Assembly: GCF_021728295.1 (NCBI RefSeq)
Contig: NZ_JAKJXE010000002.1
Location: 186,001 to 250,000 of the forward strand
Length of the DNA stretch: 64,000 nt
From: Pseudomonas petrae
GTDB lineage: Bacteria; Pseudomonadota; Gammaproteobacteria; Pseudomonadales; Pseudomonadaceae
Direction: 5' to 3'
This document shows positions 1 to 7,984 of the stretch, one piece after another (positions within the stretch are counted from its first letter, which is position 1; each line of letters begins with the position of its first letter). Below the pieces are notes generated by a model, which was given only the letters and a program-made list of their open reading frames with translations, did no database searches and had not been told where the DNA came from. A program made the position numbers and the translations under genes.

Positions 1-136
1 ACAGGCCGATCGCCACGTTACTGTCTGCGCCGGCGATGCGTTTCTCGAAGTGACGCACCTGCGCCAGGTCCCCGGTTTGCTCGGCCACCAGCATGGTCAT
101 GGTTTCACCGAAGGACAGAATATCGATCTCAGACAT
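1..136 (-). CDS. kguK: 2-ketogluconate kinase, PfkB family (N-terminal fragment)
   Basis: Only the first 45 codons are inside the window; the gene runs off the left edge. The start reads [20 protein letters not shown] and continues to a [10 protein letters not shown] segment, the typical N-terminal sugar-binding region of PfkB/ribokinase-type kinases. The start codon overlaps the end of the upstream epimerase-like gene by 8 bases, so the two are translationally coupled. With kguE and ptxS next to it, the likely role is cytoplasmic phosphorylation of 2-ketogluconate to 2-keto-6-phosphogluconate. From the fragment alone a 2-keto-3-deoxygluconate kinase would look similar; the assignment rests on the neighbours. 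Confidence 0.75.
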   Translation of the reverse strand, partial: MSEIDILSFGETMTMLVAEQTGDLAQVRHFEKRIAGADSNVAIGL

Positions 137-950
137 GGCTCAGCGCCTCCGTTTCCGTCCCGCTGGCGTGAGTGGATCGCGACTGGCCAAGGCGGGCGAG
201 CAGGGCAACCTGTTCGCGGGTCACTTCCAGCAGGTTGTCGCCTTGCAGCGGGTATTCAACGGCGCGGGGCAGGTTCACCGGCATGTGCTTGATGAGCTGC
301 TCCCACTCTTGCAGATCCGCCGGCGCGGGCGGCACGGCGATGAGCTTGCCAGTCGCGTTCCTGGTGATCGCCTTGCAGTGCAGGTATTCGACGTAACGAC
401 CCAACTGCTGGGCGGCGTCGCTGGCGGATTGTTCCTGCCAGCGCCAGTTGCCGATGTCGAAGGTCATGCCGATGGGCATTTGCAGCGCGGTGATCTGCGC
501 GAAGAACTGCACGAAGGGCTCGATGCGGCCGCCCTGTTCAGTCTGGTCGTTTTCCACCAGCAAATGAACGTCGTATGGCGCCAGGCGATCGGCCAGCGCG
601 GCAACATCGCAGTGCTCGTCAAAATGCCCCAGCGACACTTTGAGCCAGAACGCACCGCACGCGGTGGCGCGTTCAAGGGTCGGTCGAAGATCGGGGTTCG
701 GTTGGCTGTTGCCTTCGAGCCACAACTCAAGGGGCGCCGAGTACAGGCATTCCAGACCTTTAGCCTGAATGGCGCGGGCGAGTGCAGGGAAGTCCTGGTC
801 ATCGACGCTGTGGCTGAACAGCTCTTCGCGCAACTCGATGCGCTTGACGCCGGCATCGACGAGCAGAGGGATGAAACTGGCCTGGCCTTGCGCACGTACA
901 CGATCGGCACCGAAGGCGCCAAGGCTGATGGCAACGGATGGTAGGGTCAT
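129..950 (-). CDS. kguE: KguE-like sugar isomerase/epimerase (TIM barrel), 2-ketogluconate operon
   Basis: A 273-aa protein of the xylose-isomerase-like TIM-barrel family. Likely metal and catalytic residues lie at strand ends: E39 (KRIELREE), E133 (LLVENDQ), D165 (MTFDIGNW), H191 (YLHCKA) and E232 (AVEYPL). The ATG at 950 is chosen because residue 1 begins the first barrel strand and a PtxS-type operator sits 14 bases upstream; the frame stays open further upstream but through that operator. It is first in the operon, followed with overlap by the PfkB kinase. The product is known in pseudomonads as KguE, part of 2-ketogluconate utilisation; its exact reaction is poorly defined. No signal peptide is seen. 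Confidence 0.82.
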   Translation of the reverse strand: MTLPSVAISLGAFGADRVRAQGQASFIPLLVDAGVKRIELREELFSHSVDDQDFPALARAIQAKGLECLYSAPLELWLEGNSQPNPDLRPTLERATACGAFWLKVSLGHFDEHCDVAALADRLAPYDVHLLVENDQTEQGGRIEPFVQFFAQITALQMPIGMTFDIGNWRWQEQSASDAAQQLGRYVEYLHCKAITRNATGKLIAVPPAPADLQEWEQLIKHMPVNLPRAVEYPLQGDNLLEVTREQVALLARLGQSRSTHASGTETEALSHV

Positions 951-963
951 TATTATTGTCCTC

Positions 964-977
964 TGAAACCGGTTACA
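964..977. promoter_or_regulatory. PtxS-type operator upstream of kguE
   Basis: TGAAACCGGTTACA differs by one base from the palindrome TGAAACCGGTTTCA reported for PtxS. It lies 14 bases upstream of the kguE start, so a bound repressor would block the kgu promoter; PtxS released by 2-ketogluconate would allow expression. Confidence 0.8.
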
Positions 978-1057
978 TTTTTGTTCGAACGAGCGAACCG
1001 GGTAAAAGTTCGCGTCGGGGTGCAGGGTCTGACCTGCGGTATCTGTGTCTTCGGGCG

Positions 1058-2080
1058 TCAGGTCTGTCGTCGGGTCGAGCCACGCGCGATCAACTGCGCG
1101 GGGAAGTCGTACAGACGCACCGGCTCCTGATCCCCGCGCAGTCGATTGAGCAGGCACTCGAAGGCGGTGATGCCCATCTCATGGGTGGGTTGCGCGAGGG
1201 AGGTGATGCCGCTGCCGACGAGTGGGTACCAGTCCAGCTCGTCGAGGGCGATCAGGCCGATGTCGTTGAACAGGTGGCAGCCCAGCTCATGCAATTGACG
1301 GGTGGTGATCAGGGTGGCGACGCCGTTGGCGGTGAACAGCGCTTTCGGGCCGTGCCCTTGTTGAGCGAGGAAGTGGCGCAACCGATCGCGCAACGGCTCG
1401 CCGGTTTCGCAGACCTGCCCACGCATGTCGGCGCGCAGGGTGATCAGTTGGTTGAAAGCGTCGACCCGCTCGATCCGCGAACTGGTGCCGTCCTGGGGTT
1501 CGGTGACCATGAGCACGTCGCGATAACCGGCGTCATGCAGATGATCCAGCGCCTGTCGGACCGCCGCGACGTTGTCGAGGCCGACGAGATCGCTGTGCAG
1601 TTCATCGACCTTGCGGTCCACCAGCACCATCGGCAGTTCGCTGTGCAGTTCGCGCAGTTCGTCGAGGTGATGCCCGAGGGTGTTCACGATCAGGCCTTCG
1701 ATGTTGTACGAGCGCAGGGCCGCGAGGTGCAGGCGTTCCTGTTCGTCGTCGCGGTCGGTGTTGCACACGACGAGGCTGTAGCCGTGCTTGCGGCAGGCCG
1801 TTTCGACGCCGTGCATGACGGCGATGGAGTAGGGGTTGCGGATGTCGGCGACGAGCATGCCGATCAGACGGGTGCGACCGCGTTTAAGGCCGCGGGCCAT
1901 CTGGTTGGGGCGATAGCCGAGGGTGTCGATGGCCTGTTCGATGCGTTTGGCGATGGCTTCGGACAGCAGTTGGCGGTCATCGCCGATGAACCGCGAGACG
2001 CTGGCCTTGGAGACGCCGGCGAGGTCGGCGACGTCGTTCATGGTGACGCGGGTGCGCGTCGGGGTGGAAATGCTATTCAC
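1058..2080 (-). CDS. ptxS: PtxS, LacI-family regulator of 2-ketogluconate genes
   Basis: A 340-aa LacI-family repressor. The N-terminal helix-turn-helix is at about residues 14-33 ([20 protein letters not shown]), followed by the hinge ([15 protein letters not shown]) and a periplasmic-binding-type sensor domain from about residue 70 to the end. Translation begins at GTG with AAGG upstream. The length matches known PtxS. The gene lies immediately upstream of kguE-kguK in the same direction, and PtxS-type palindromes occur both before ptxS and before kguE, which fits autoregulation and control of the kgu operon by 2-ketogluconate. Confidence 0.88.
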   Translation of the reverse strand: MNSISTPTRTRVTMNDVADLAGVSKASVSRFIGDDRQLLSEAIAKRIEQAIDTLGYRPNQMARGLKRGRTRLIGMLVADIRNPYSIAVMHGVETACRKHGYSLVVCNTDRDDEQERLHLAALRSYNIEGLIVNTLGHHLDELRELHSELPMVLVDRKVDELHSDLVGLDNVAAVRQALDHLHDAGYRDVLMVTEPQDGTSSRIERVDAFNQLITLRADMRGQVCETGEPLRDRLRHFLAQQGHGPKALFTANGVATLITTRQLHELGCHLFNDIGLIALDELDWYPLVGSGITSLAQPTHEMGITAFECLLNRLRGDQEPVRLYDFPAQLIARGSTRRQT

Positions 2081-2134
2081 GGCCTGACCCTTATTGGATT
2101 TATCAGCAGGCTTATGGGGAGAGCTATTTGGCTC

Positions 2135-2148
2135 TGAAACCGGTTTCA
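2135..2148. promoter_or_regulatory. PtxS-type operator upstream of ptxS
   Basis: A perfect 14-bp palindrome, TGAAACCGGTTTCA, identical to the published PtxS recognition sequence. It is 55 bases upstream of the ptxS GTG and is the probable autoregulatory site. Confidence 0.85.
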
Positions 2149-2185
2149 GGAAACACCAGATTGTGGGGTGGCGTCAATACGCGGT

Positions 2186-2495
2186 TAAGGGCATCTGCCT
2201 AACGGCAGATTGTTTCGCCTTCGGCGAGTTACTTGGAAAAGCACCCCAAGTAACCAAGGGTGCTTGCTCCTGGTTGGGCCCCTCCTGCGTCGGGGTTCCT
2301 TCACTCCGGTCCCGCTCCGTGGGCCCGCTGCCATCCGCCATCCATGGCGGGGGGCAGCTCTCGCCGCATCCATGCGGCTCGGCCCAGGGAGCGAAACCTG
2401 CGTTCAGCCTGCACCCAAGTCGCGGTTGGTGTCGTCTGGGCTTTTTGCTTATGAAGATCAAAAGCAAAAGCTTCCCGGCTGAAGCCGGTCCTACG
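2186..2495 (-). repeat. Structured ~310-nt repeat, copy A
   Basis: First of three copies in the window (others at 2616-2934 and 24854-25190). Read on the minus strand it begins with a REP (2471-2494) and continues through a nested set of hairpins. One hairpin has arms GCCGC/GCGGC around a 6-base loop (2363-2378). A second has arms CCGCC/GGCGG around the same loop, inside a GCTGCC/GGCAGC stem. An outer arm starting GGTTTCGC pairs with GCGGGACC. The invariant TCGCC-GAA-GGCGA hairpin follows, then an ATCTGCC-GTTA-GGCAGAT hairpin. Stem sequences differ from copies B and C but pairing is kept. Short open frames inside are not credible genes. Confidence 0.85.
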
Positions 2496-2515
2496 GTGGG
2501 TACGGGGTGCTTTTA

Positions 2516-2615
2516 GTGGGACCGGCTTTAGCCGGGAATGGACGCAGAGCGTCCTGGTATGCATACCCACGCGGAGCGTGGGCACGATCATTACGCGAGA
2601 GCACGCGGTCCAATC
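2516..2615. repeat. REP palindrome and a second palindrome family between repeat copies A and B
   Basis: A REP (GTGGGACCGGCTTTAGCCGG, about 2516-2539) is followed by GACGCAGAGCGTC and by a second hairpin, CCCACGCGGAGCGTGGG. The second pair recurs near 20938-20990. This type of sequence is often mis-annotated as a small protein in pseudomonads. Confidence 0.8.
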
Positions 2616-2934
2616 GTAGGACCGGCTTCAGCCGGGAAGCTGTTGATCTTGATCTTCATACACAGTTAGCCCAGACGACACCCATCGCGACTTTAGTGCA
2701 GGCCGAACGCAGACGACGCGGAGTGGGCCGAGCGGCATGGATGCCGCGAGAGCGCCGTCAGGACATGGATGTCCGTTCGGCGCGGGCCCACGGAGCGTCG
2801 TCGGAGTGAGGGAACCCGACGAAGTCGGGCCAAGCCGAGAGCAGGCACTTTTGGTTACTTTTAGTGCTTTTTAAAAGTAACTCGCCGAAGGCGAAACCCG
2901 AGGCCGTTAGGCCGACGCCCTTGATCTTGATCTT
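2616..2934 (+). repeat. Structured ~310-nt repeat, copy B
   Basis: The same element as copy A, inverted, so the two REP ends face each other. It starts with a REP (2616-2640). Main pairings: GACGACGC (2712-2719) with GCGTCGTC (2795-2802); GTGGGCC (2723-2729) with GGCCCAC (2785-2791); hairpin GCGGC/GCCGC (2732-2747); hairpin GGAC/GTCC (2761-2774) inside GCGCCG/CGGCGC. TTGATCTTGATCTT occurs near both ends. The right end reaches the stop codon of the ABC permease gene. Confidence 0.85.
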
Positions 2935-3805
2935 AGCCCTTAAAAGTATCCCGCCAGGCCAAAAACCGCCGTTCCAGCATCGCCAACACCCCATCGGTCA
3001 ACTTGCCCAACACCGCCAACACAATGATCGCCGCCAGCACAATGTCGGGCCGCGACGTCTCGCGCCCATCACTGAGCAAATAACCCAGCCCCTTCGTCGC
3101 GGCGATCAACTCCGCCGCCACCAGAAACATCCACGCCAGACTCAACCCCGAACGCAAACCGGTGAACAAACCGGGCAGGGCGGCGGGCAAAAACACATGC
3201 ACAATCATCTGCCGCTGACTGAAGCGATACATCGTCCCGACCTCCACCAGCTTGCGATCGATGTTGCGAATAGCCGCAACGCCGTTCAGGTACACCGGAA
3301 AAAACGCCCCGATGGCAATCAGCACAATCTTGGAGGTCTCGCCGATCCCCAGCCACAGCAGCAACAGCGGCACCCAGGCCAGGCTCGGAATCGAACGCAG
3401 GCCGGCGAACGTCGGCTCCAGATACGCTTCCGCCTCGCGGCTGAGCCCGACCCACGCCGCAAACACCAGCGCCAGACCCGCGCCGATCACGAACCCCGAC
3501 AGCACCCGCGTCAGACTGGCGCCGATGTGTTTCCACAGCGCGCCGTCCGCCAGGTCCGTCAACGTCGTGGCGATCTCGCTGGGCGCCGGCATCTGGTAGG
3601 ACTGCACCCAGCCCACGCGTACGGCGATTTCCAGCATCAGCAAAATGGACATCGGTACGGCAAGCCCCTTCAACCGGGTCCGCCAATGCCCTCGTGCTCG
3701 CCGCACAACCGGTGGCGCGTCCGATGCCTCTTCCTGCAACACCTGCGCCCTGGCGCTGCTTCCGATACCGCCGCCACTGGCTTCGCTGCCCCGGGCATTG
3801 CTCAT
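2933..3805 (-). CDS. ABC transporter permease, SsuC/TauC type
   Basis: A 290-aa inner-membrane permease of the sulfonate/nitrate/taurine ABC class. A Pro-rich cytoplasmic N-terminus of about 45 residues precedes about six hydrophobic segments. The conserved permease loop that contacts the ATPase is visible near residues 200-215 (HVFLPAALPGLFTGLRSGL). It overlaps the upstream binding-protein gene by 4 bases (ATGA), so the two are translationally coupled. No ATP-binding subunit follows; the space downstream is filled by structured repeat copy B, whose end touches this gene's stop codon. The substrate cannot be fixed; an aliphatic sulfonate is the family default. Confidence 0.82.
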   Translation of the reverse strand: MSNARGSEASGGGIGSSARAQVLQEEASDAPPVVRRARGHWRTRLKGLAVPMSILLMLEIAVRVGWVQSYQMPAPSEIATTLTDLADGALWKHIGASLTRVLSGFVIGAGLALVFAAWVGLSREAEAYLEPTFAGLRSIPSLAWVPLLLLWLGIGETSKIVLIAIGAFFPVYLNGVAAIRNIDRKLVEVGTMYRFSQRQMIVHVFLPAALPGLFTGLRSGLSLAWMFLVAAELIAATKGLGYLLSDGRETSRPDIVLAAIIVLAVLGKLTDGVLAMLERRFLAWRDTFKG

Positions 3806-4788
3806 GGCTTGGTGACGACCGCGTTGCCGAAGCCTGGGTCGATCAATTGGTCGATGACCTGGTCGACGTTCGTGCCTTTGCGCACCAGCTCTTCGGAAAC
3901 CAGAATCGGCGCGGCGGCCTTCGATGCGGTGACGTCCTTGTCGGTCAGCAGCGGGTTGCCGAGGTCAGTGCGGGTCAGCTGCAATTTAGCGACATCCAGC
4001 GGCAGGCCTGACTCGGTGGCGAGCAATTGCGCCAGCTCATCCGGATTTTTCAGCGACCATTCCCGGGCTTTTTCGTACGCGCCAAGGACGGTTTTGATCG
4101 CTTCCGGGTGCTCCTTCGCATAGCGCTCAGTCACGCTGACGACGCCGTAACTGTTGAAGTCCTTGTTGCGATACAGCAAGCGCGAGCCGGCCTGGATCTC
4201 GCTCGCCGCCATGTGCGGATCGAGTCCGGCCCAAGCGTCCACGTCGCCTTTTTCCAGCGCGATACGGCCGTCCGGATGCTGCAGATGCAAGAGTTCGACG
4301 TCGTCCTTGGTCAGCTTCGCCTGCTGCAAGGCGCGCAGGGTAAACAGGTAAGGGTCGGTGCCTTTGGTGGCGGCGATTTTCTTGCCCTTGAGGTCAGCGA
4401 CGCTCTGCAGGGTCGAGTCCTTGCGCACCACCAGCGCTGTCCATTCGGCGCGGCTGTAGACATAAACCGATTTGATCGGACTGCCGTTGGCCCGCGCCAG
4501 CACCGCAGAGAGACTGGCAGAGGAGGCGAAGTCGACGCCGCCGCTGTTGAGGTATTCCAGCGAGCGGTTGCTGCCTTGGCTAAACACCCAGCTGACTTTG
4601 CTTTCTGGCAGCGCTTTTTCCAGCCAGCCAAAATGCTTGAGCACCAGACTGACCGGCGAGTAGTAGGCGTAATCCACGTGGACTTCGGCCGGTGGCGCCT
4701 CGGCAGCCTGGGCCAGCGGTTGTAACGTGAGTGCGAGTGCGCCGGCGATTCGTTTGAAGGAGGTGGGCAGACGGGAAAATGCGGTCAT
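3802..4788 (-). CDS. Sulfonate-type ABC transporter substrate-binding protein
   Basis: A 328-aa periplasmic binding protein of the SsuA/TauA (NMT1-like) class. The ATG at 4788 gives a Sec signal peptide ending near AQAAEA (about residues 1-29); an upstream in-frame start at 4824 would add 12 residues before it. Typical features are VDYAYYSPVSLVLKHFGWLE after the signal and the KGKKIAATKGTDP loop in the middle. It is transcribed before the coupled permease gene. The pair lacks an adjacent ATPase, so it either borrows one from another system or the gene lies elsewhere. Confidence 0.82.
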   Translation of the reverse strand: MTAFSRLPTSFKRIAGALALTLQPLAQAAEAPPAEVHVDYAYYSPVSLVLKHFGWLEKALPESKVSWVFSQGSNRSLEYLNSGGVDFASSASLSAVLARANGSPIKSVYVYSRAEWTALVVRKDSTLQSVADLKGKKIAATKGTDPYLFTLRALQQAKLTKDDVELLHLQHPDGRIALEKGDVDAWAGLDPHMAASEIQAGSRLLYRNKDFNSYGVVSVTERYAKEHPEAIKTVLGAYEKAREWSLKNPDELAQLLATESGLPLDVAKLQLTRTDLGNPLLTDKDVTASKAAAPILVSEELVRKGTNVDQVIDQLIDPGFGNAVVTKP

Positions 4789-5236
4789 GGGTAAGTGTCC
4801 AATCAAGAGGCGGAAGCTGCGCACGGCTGCTTATGACGAAATCAGCAGTCGGAGCGAATCGGCCTGCTAAAAAGGAATATTGCAGGCTTTGTGCCAGTGG
4901 CTCTTGCGCCCATGGAGATGCGGATTTACGGGAGTTCATGGCCTTTGATGCTGTCCACGACACAGCACTCTGCTGATCAGATGTTGCTGGGCAAACAGTC
5001 GCACCCCCGGTAGGAAATCTCTGCACAAGCCCCTTTCCGAAACCCCACGTATCTGACCGTTCGGCGATTAATTCGGTAAATCAGGTGGTTGCGTGCAACC
5101 TCTTGAGCATTTACTCATCTGATGGGCATTCGTTATACGGAAATATTCGCTCGGCATACTGCACCGAGCCGCACGCTGACAAGGACGTTGCATCGGGCGT
5201 CACGCCCATCACGAACCATCAGAATTCCATGCCGAT
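4789..5236. other. Divergent intergenic region, no gene seen
   Basis: 448 bases between the ABC binding-protein gene (minus) and the phosphatase-like gene (plus). Both promoters should lie here. No REP, no hairpin terminator and no credible small gene were found. An AT-rich stretch near 5128-5150 (CGTTATACGGAAATATTCG) is the most promoter-like part, but no regulator can be named. Confidence 0.5.
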
Positions 5237-5917
5237 ATGAGCCTTTCAACACCTCCTCTGTGGTCCCGCGCGATGCAGCGCATAACCTATTTTCTGTTCC
5301 CGATCCTGCTGATCGCTTCCGCCATTTTCTGGTTCGCCGCCGGCAAGGGTGTTCACGCCGAGGCCAAGAACGGCACCCAGACTCTGGTGTTTCTGCGCCA
5401 CGCCGAGAAGCCCGAAACCGGCCTGGGTCAGCTGAACTGCCAGGGCCTCAATCGCGCCATTGACCTGTCCACGGTGCTGCCCAACACCTTCGGCAAAGCC
5501 GACTTCATTTTCGCGGCGAACCCCAGCCGCCATGTGGAAGAGGGCGAGCACGATCATTCCTACAGCTACCTTCGCCCGCTCATGACCGTCGGCCCCAGCG
5601 CGATCAAGCTGGGCCTGCCGGTCAATATCGACTTCGCCGCGAACGACACCGGTGATCTGGCCGATGAGCTGATGCGTGATAAATACCACGACGCCACCAT
5701 CTACACCGCCTGGTCCCACGGGTACTTGCCGGAGCTGATCAACAAAGTCGCCCAGGAGGCGTCGGGTGAGAAGGTCAAACTGGTCAATGACTGGGTCGCC
5801 GAGGACTTCGATTCCGTGCTGGTCCTGACCCTCAAGTGGAACGACGGCAAAGCCACATTGCAGTACGAAAACTACAAGCAGAACCTCGACGGCGGTCCAG
5901 TGGGCTGCCCGAGCTGA
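5237..5917 (+). CDS. Histidine phosphatase superfamily protein, membrane-anchored or exported
   Basis: 226 aa. One hydrophobic segment lies at about residues 17-36 (TYFLFPILLIASAIFWFAAG), either an uncleaved anchor or a signal peptide, placing the rest in the periplasm. The histidine phosphatase motif is FLRHAEKP (about residues 52-59), carrying the phospho-accepting His. A later WSHGYLPELI segment may supply the second His. The natural substrate is unknown. An internal ATG at 5273 would shorten the N-terminus but keep the hydrophobic segment. No operon partner is seen; tandem REPs follow. Confidence 0.7.
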   Translation: MSLSTPPLWSRAMQRITYFLFPILLIASAIFWFAAGKGVHAEAKNGTQTLVFLRHAEKPETGLGQLNCQGLNRAIDLSTVLPNTFGKADFIFAANPSRHVEEGEHDHSYSYLRPLMTVGPSAIKLGLPVNIDFAANDTGDLADELMRDKYHDATIYTAWSHGYLPELINKVAQEASGEKVKLVNDWVAEDFDSVLVLTLKWNDGKATLQYENYKQNLDGGPVGCPS

Positions 5918-5937
5918 TGGAGATGCCCCCGATCCCA

Positions 5938-6210
5938 TGGTAGGACCGGCTTCAGCCGGGAGAGGCCAGTGTGCTCACCCTCGATTCTGCGGTGTGGCGA
6001 CTGACGCATTCCCGGCTAAAGCCGGTCCCACAAGTGATCTCGGTCGATGAGTAGGACCGGCTTCAGCCGGGAAGAGGCCAGCGTGCTCACCCTCAATCCT
6101 GCGGAGTGACGACTGACGCATTCCCGGCTAAAGCCGGTCCTACAGTTAGAGCGCGATCCCATGTAGGACCGGCTTCAGCCGGGAAGAGGCCGGTGTGCTC
6201 ACCCTCAATA
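5938..6210. repeat. Tandem array of REP doublets (~111-bp unit, 2.4 copies)
   Basis: Units start at 5940, 6051 and 6163. Each begins GTAGGACCGGCTTCAGCCGG, continues with a shared spacer (GAGGCCAG..GTGCTCACCCTC), and the first two end with an inverted REP (TTCCCGGCTAAAGCCGGTCC). Each unit can fold into a long hairpin, as expected of REPINs. The array lies between two plus-strand genes. Confidence 0.85.
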
Positions 6211-6289
6211 TGCGTTCCAGCCCGAAAAATTTGTGCGCCTCCATCGATTACGCTAGCGTCAGCCGACCCTGACTGCCGGCGGTTTCTCC

Positions 6290-7210
6290 ATGGTGCAATC
6301 TCTCCAGCCCCACGCCTCGCGCCTGATCCCTTTCAATCCGCCGTTAGACTGGCAGCGCATGCTCGATTTCTTCGCGGCGCGGATGACCGCGGGCGTGGAG
6401 GCAGTGGTCGATGGTGTGTACATGCGCAACATCGACTTCAAGGGCAGGCACGGTGCCTTGACGGTAGAGCTGGCGCCGGACGGGCAGCATCTGCTGGCGA
6501 CCGCCCACGGCGAGGTGAGCCAGTACATTGATGAGCTGATTGTGCCGGTTTCACACATGTTCGATCTGTACGCCGAACCTCAAATGATCGACAAAGCCCT
6601 CTCGCAAGATCCGTGGCTGGCGTCGCTGGTGCAGCGTCGTCCGGGGTTGCGCGTGCCGGGGGCGTTTTCCGGGTTCGAGCTGGCGGTGCGCACGGTCGTC
6701 GGGCAGCAGGTCAGCGTCAAGGGTGCGACCACGATTGTCGGTCGCCTCGTCCAGCGCGCCGGCGTTCAGGTCAGCGCGGGTCTGCATGAACAATTGGCCT
6801 GGCGATTCCCGACGCCAGACGCCCTGGCGCAGGCGAACCTGGACAAGATCGGCATGCCCGGCAAGCGCGTCGAAACCCTGCAGCGTCTCGCAGCGGCGGT
6901 GGCCAGTGGCGAGCTGTCCCTTGACGTTCGCCATGGCGACATCGGCGATTTGCGGCAACAGTTGCTGGCCATGCCCGGCATTGGGCCCTGGACCGTCGAA
7001 TACATCGCCATGCGCGCCTGGCGTGACCCGGACGCCTGGCCCGCCGCCGATCTGGTGCTCATGAATCTGATGACCCTGCAGGAGCCGACCCTGCTGCGCC
7101 TCCCGCAGCACAAGGTGCGGGCCGAAGCCTGGAAACCCTGGCGCGCCTATGCGGCGATGCACATCTGGAATTCCGCGGCGGATGCAGCGGGCAAGCAGAA
7201 GGGCGGTTGA
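6290..7210 (+). CDS. alkA: DNA-3-methyladenine glycosylase II
   Basis: 306 aa. Removes alkylated bases such as 3-methyladenine, starting base excision repair. The helix-hairpin-helix/GPD region reads LLAMPGIGPWTVEYIAMRAW (residues 225-244) and leads to the catalytic aspartate D254 in PAADL. The N-terminal AlkA-type domain spans about residues 1-110. The glycosylase core carries FELAVRTVVGQQVSVKGATT. A second alkylation-repair gene, ogt, follows 152 bases downstream in the same direction. No Ada operator was recognised upstream, so control of the pair is not clear. Confidence 0.9.
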   Translation: MVQSLQPHASRLIPFNPPLDWQRMLDFFAARMTAGVEAVVDGVYMRNIDFKGRHGALTVELAPDGQHLLATAHGEVSQYIDELIVPVSHMFDLYAEPQMIDKALSQDPWLASLVQRRPGLRVPGAFSGFELAVRTVVGQQVSVKGATTIVGRLVQRAGVQVSAGLHEQLAWRFPTPDALAQANLDKIGMPGKRVETLQRLAAAVASGELSLDVRHGDIGDLRQQLLAMPGIGPWTVEYIAMRAWRDPDAWPAADLVLMNLMTLQEPTLLRLPQHKVRAEAWKPWRAYAAMHIWNSAADAAGKQKGG

Positions 7211-7362
7211 CTCGCGAGTTTGAGCGCAAGAACCGGGTGGTTCGGGGAGTGCGCGCGAGTAGTATGTCGGCATTCGACCCGCGCCCGGACGATCTCGGAT
7301 GATCCCGGGGCGCAGTTCTCCAGAAGAACAGCCAGAGCAAACGCCACAGCAGGAGCCAGACG

Positions 7363-7902
7363 ATGACCTTCACCTACCGTTTCATCGATTCTCCGGTCGG
7401 TCAGCTGAAACTGATCGCCAAGGGCCCGCGTCTGGCCGCCGTGCTGTGGGAAAACGACCGCCCGAATCGCGTCCTGCTCGGGGCGATGAGCGAAGATGCC
7501 GGCAGCGCTATTCTTGACCGAACCGAGCGCCAGCTCGCCGAATACTTTGCCGGTCGCCGTCAGTGCTTCGAGCTTGAACTCGAATTTCATGGCACAGCAT
7601 TTCAGCAGAAAGTCTGGCAGGCCTTGCTGAATATTCCCTTCGGCGAAACCCGCAGTTATCTCGACATAGCCCTGCAGATCGGCAACCCCGCCGCCGTGCG
7701 CGCAGTCGGTGCCGCCAATGGCAAGAACCCGATTTCCATCATCGCCCCGTGCCACCGGGTGATCGGCAGCTCCGGTGCGCTTACCGGTTTTGCCGGTGGC
7801 CTCGACGCCAAGCACCTGCTGCTGACGCTTGAGGGCTATCAGCCCGCACTGCGGGGCAAGCGCGTCATGGCCGGGGCTTCGACCCAGGCGTCACTGTTCT
7901 AG
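7363..7902 (+). CDS. ogt: Methylated-DNA--[protein]-cysteine S-methyltransferase
   Basis: 179 aa. A suicide repair protein that takes methyl groups from O6-methylguanine (and O4-methylthymine). The active-site motif is IIAPCHRVIG with C130 as acceptor, and the DNA-binding RAVG segment carries R113. The N-terminal ribonuclease-like domain covers about residues 1-75. Length fits Ogt rather than Ada, since no Ada regulatory domain is present. It sits just after alkA, forming a small alkylation-repair neighbourhood. Confidence 0.92.
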   Translation: MTFTYRFIDSPVGQLKLIAKGPRLAAVLWENDRPNRVLLGAMSEDAGSAILDRTERQLAEYFAGRRQCFELELEFHGTAFQQKVWQALLNIPFGETRSYLDIALQIGNPAAVRAVGAANGKNPISIIAPCHRVIGSSGALTGFAGGLDAKHLLLTLEGYQPALRGKRVMAGASTQASLF

Positions 7903-7984
7903 ACTGGCCCCCACATAGACGCACACGCACCCGCACACCCTGAAAGTAACGATCCGCACAGAAACCGAATCAATGGAGATGATC

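Noticed and set aside
2174..2994. Several short open frames in the 2.2-3.0 kb region
   Set aside because: They translate REP and structured-repeat sequence in various phases; each frame is broken or changed between the three repeat copies while the stems are kept.
5938..6210. CRISPR array
   Set aside because: Units are REP doublets with palindromic ends and conserved, not unique, spacers, and no cas genes are present.
6204..6289. Ada-type operator in front of alkA
   Set aside because: No sequence resembling the known Ada box or a clear inverted repeat could be found, so adaptive-response control was not claimed.
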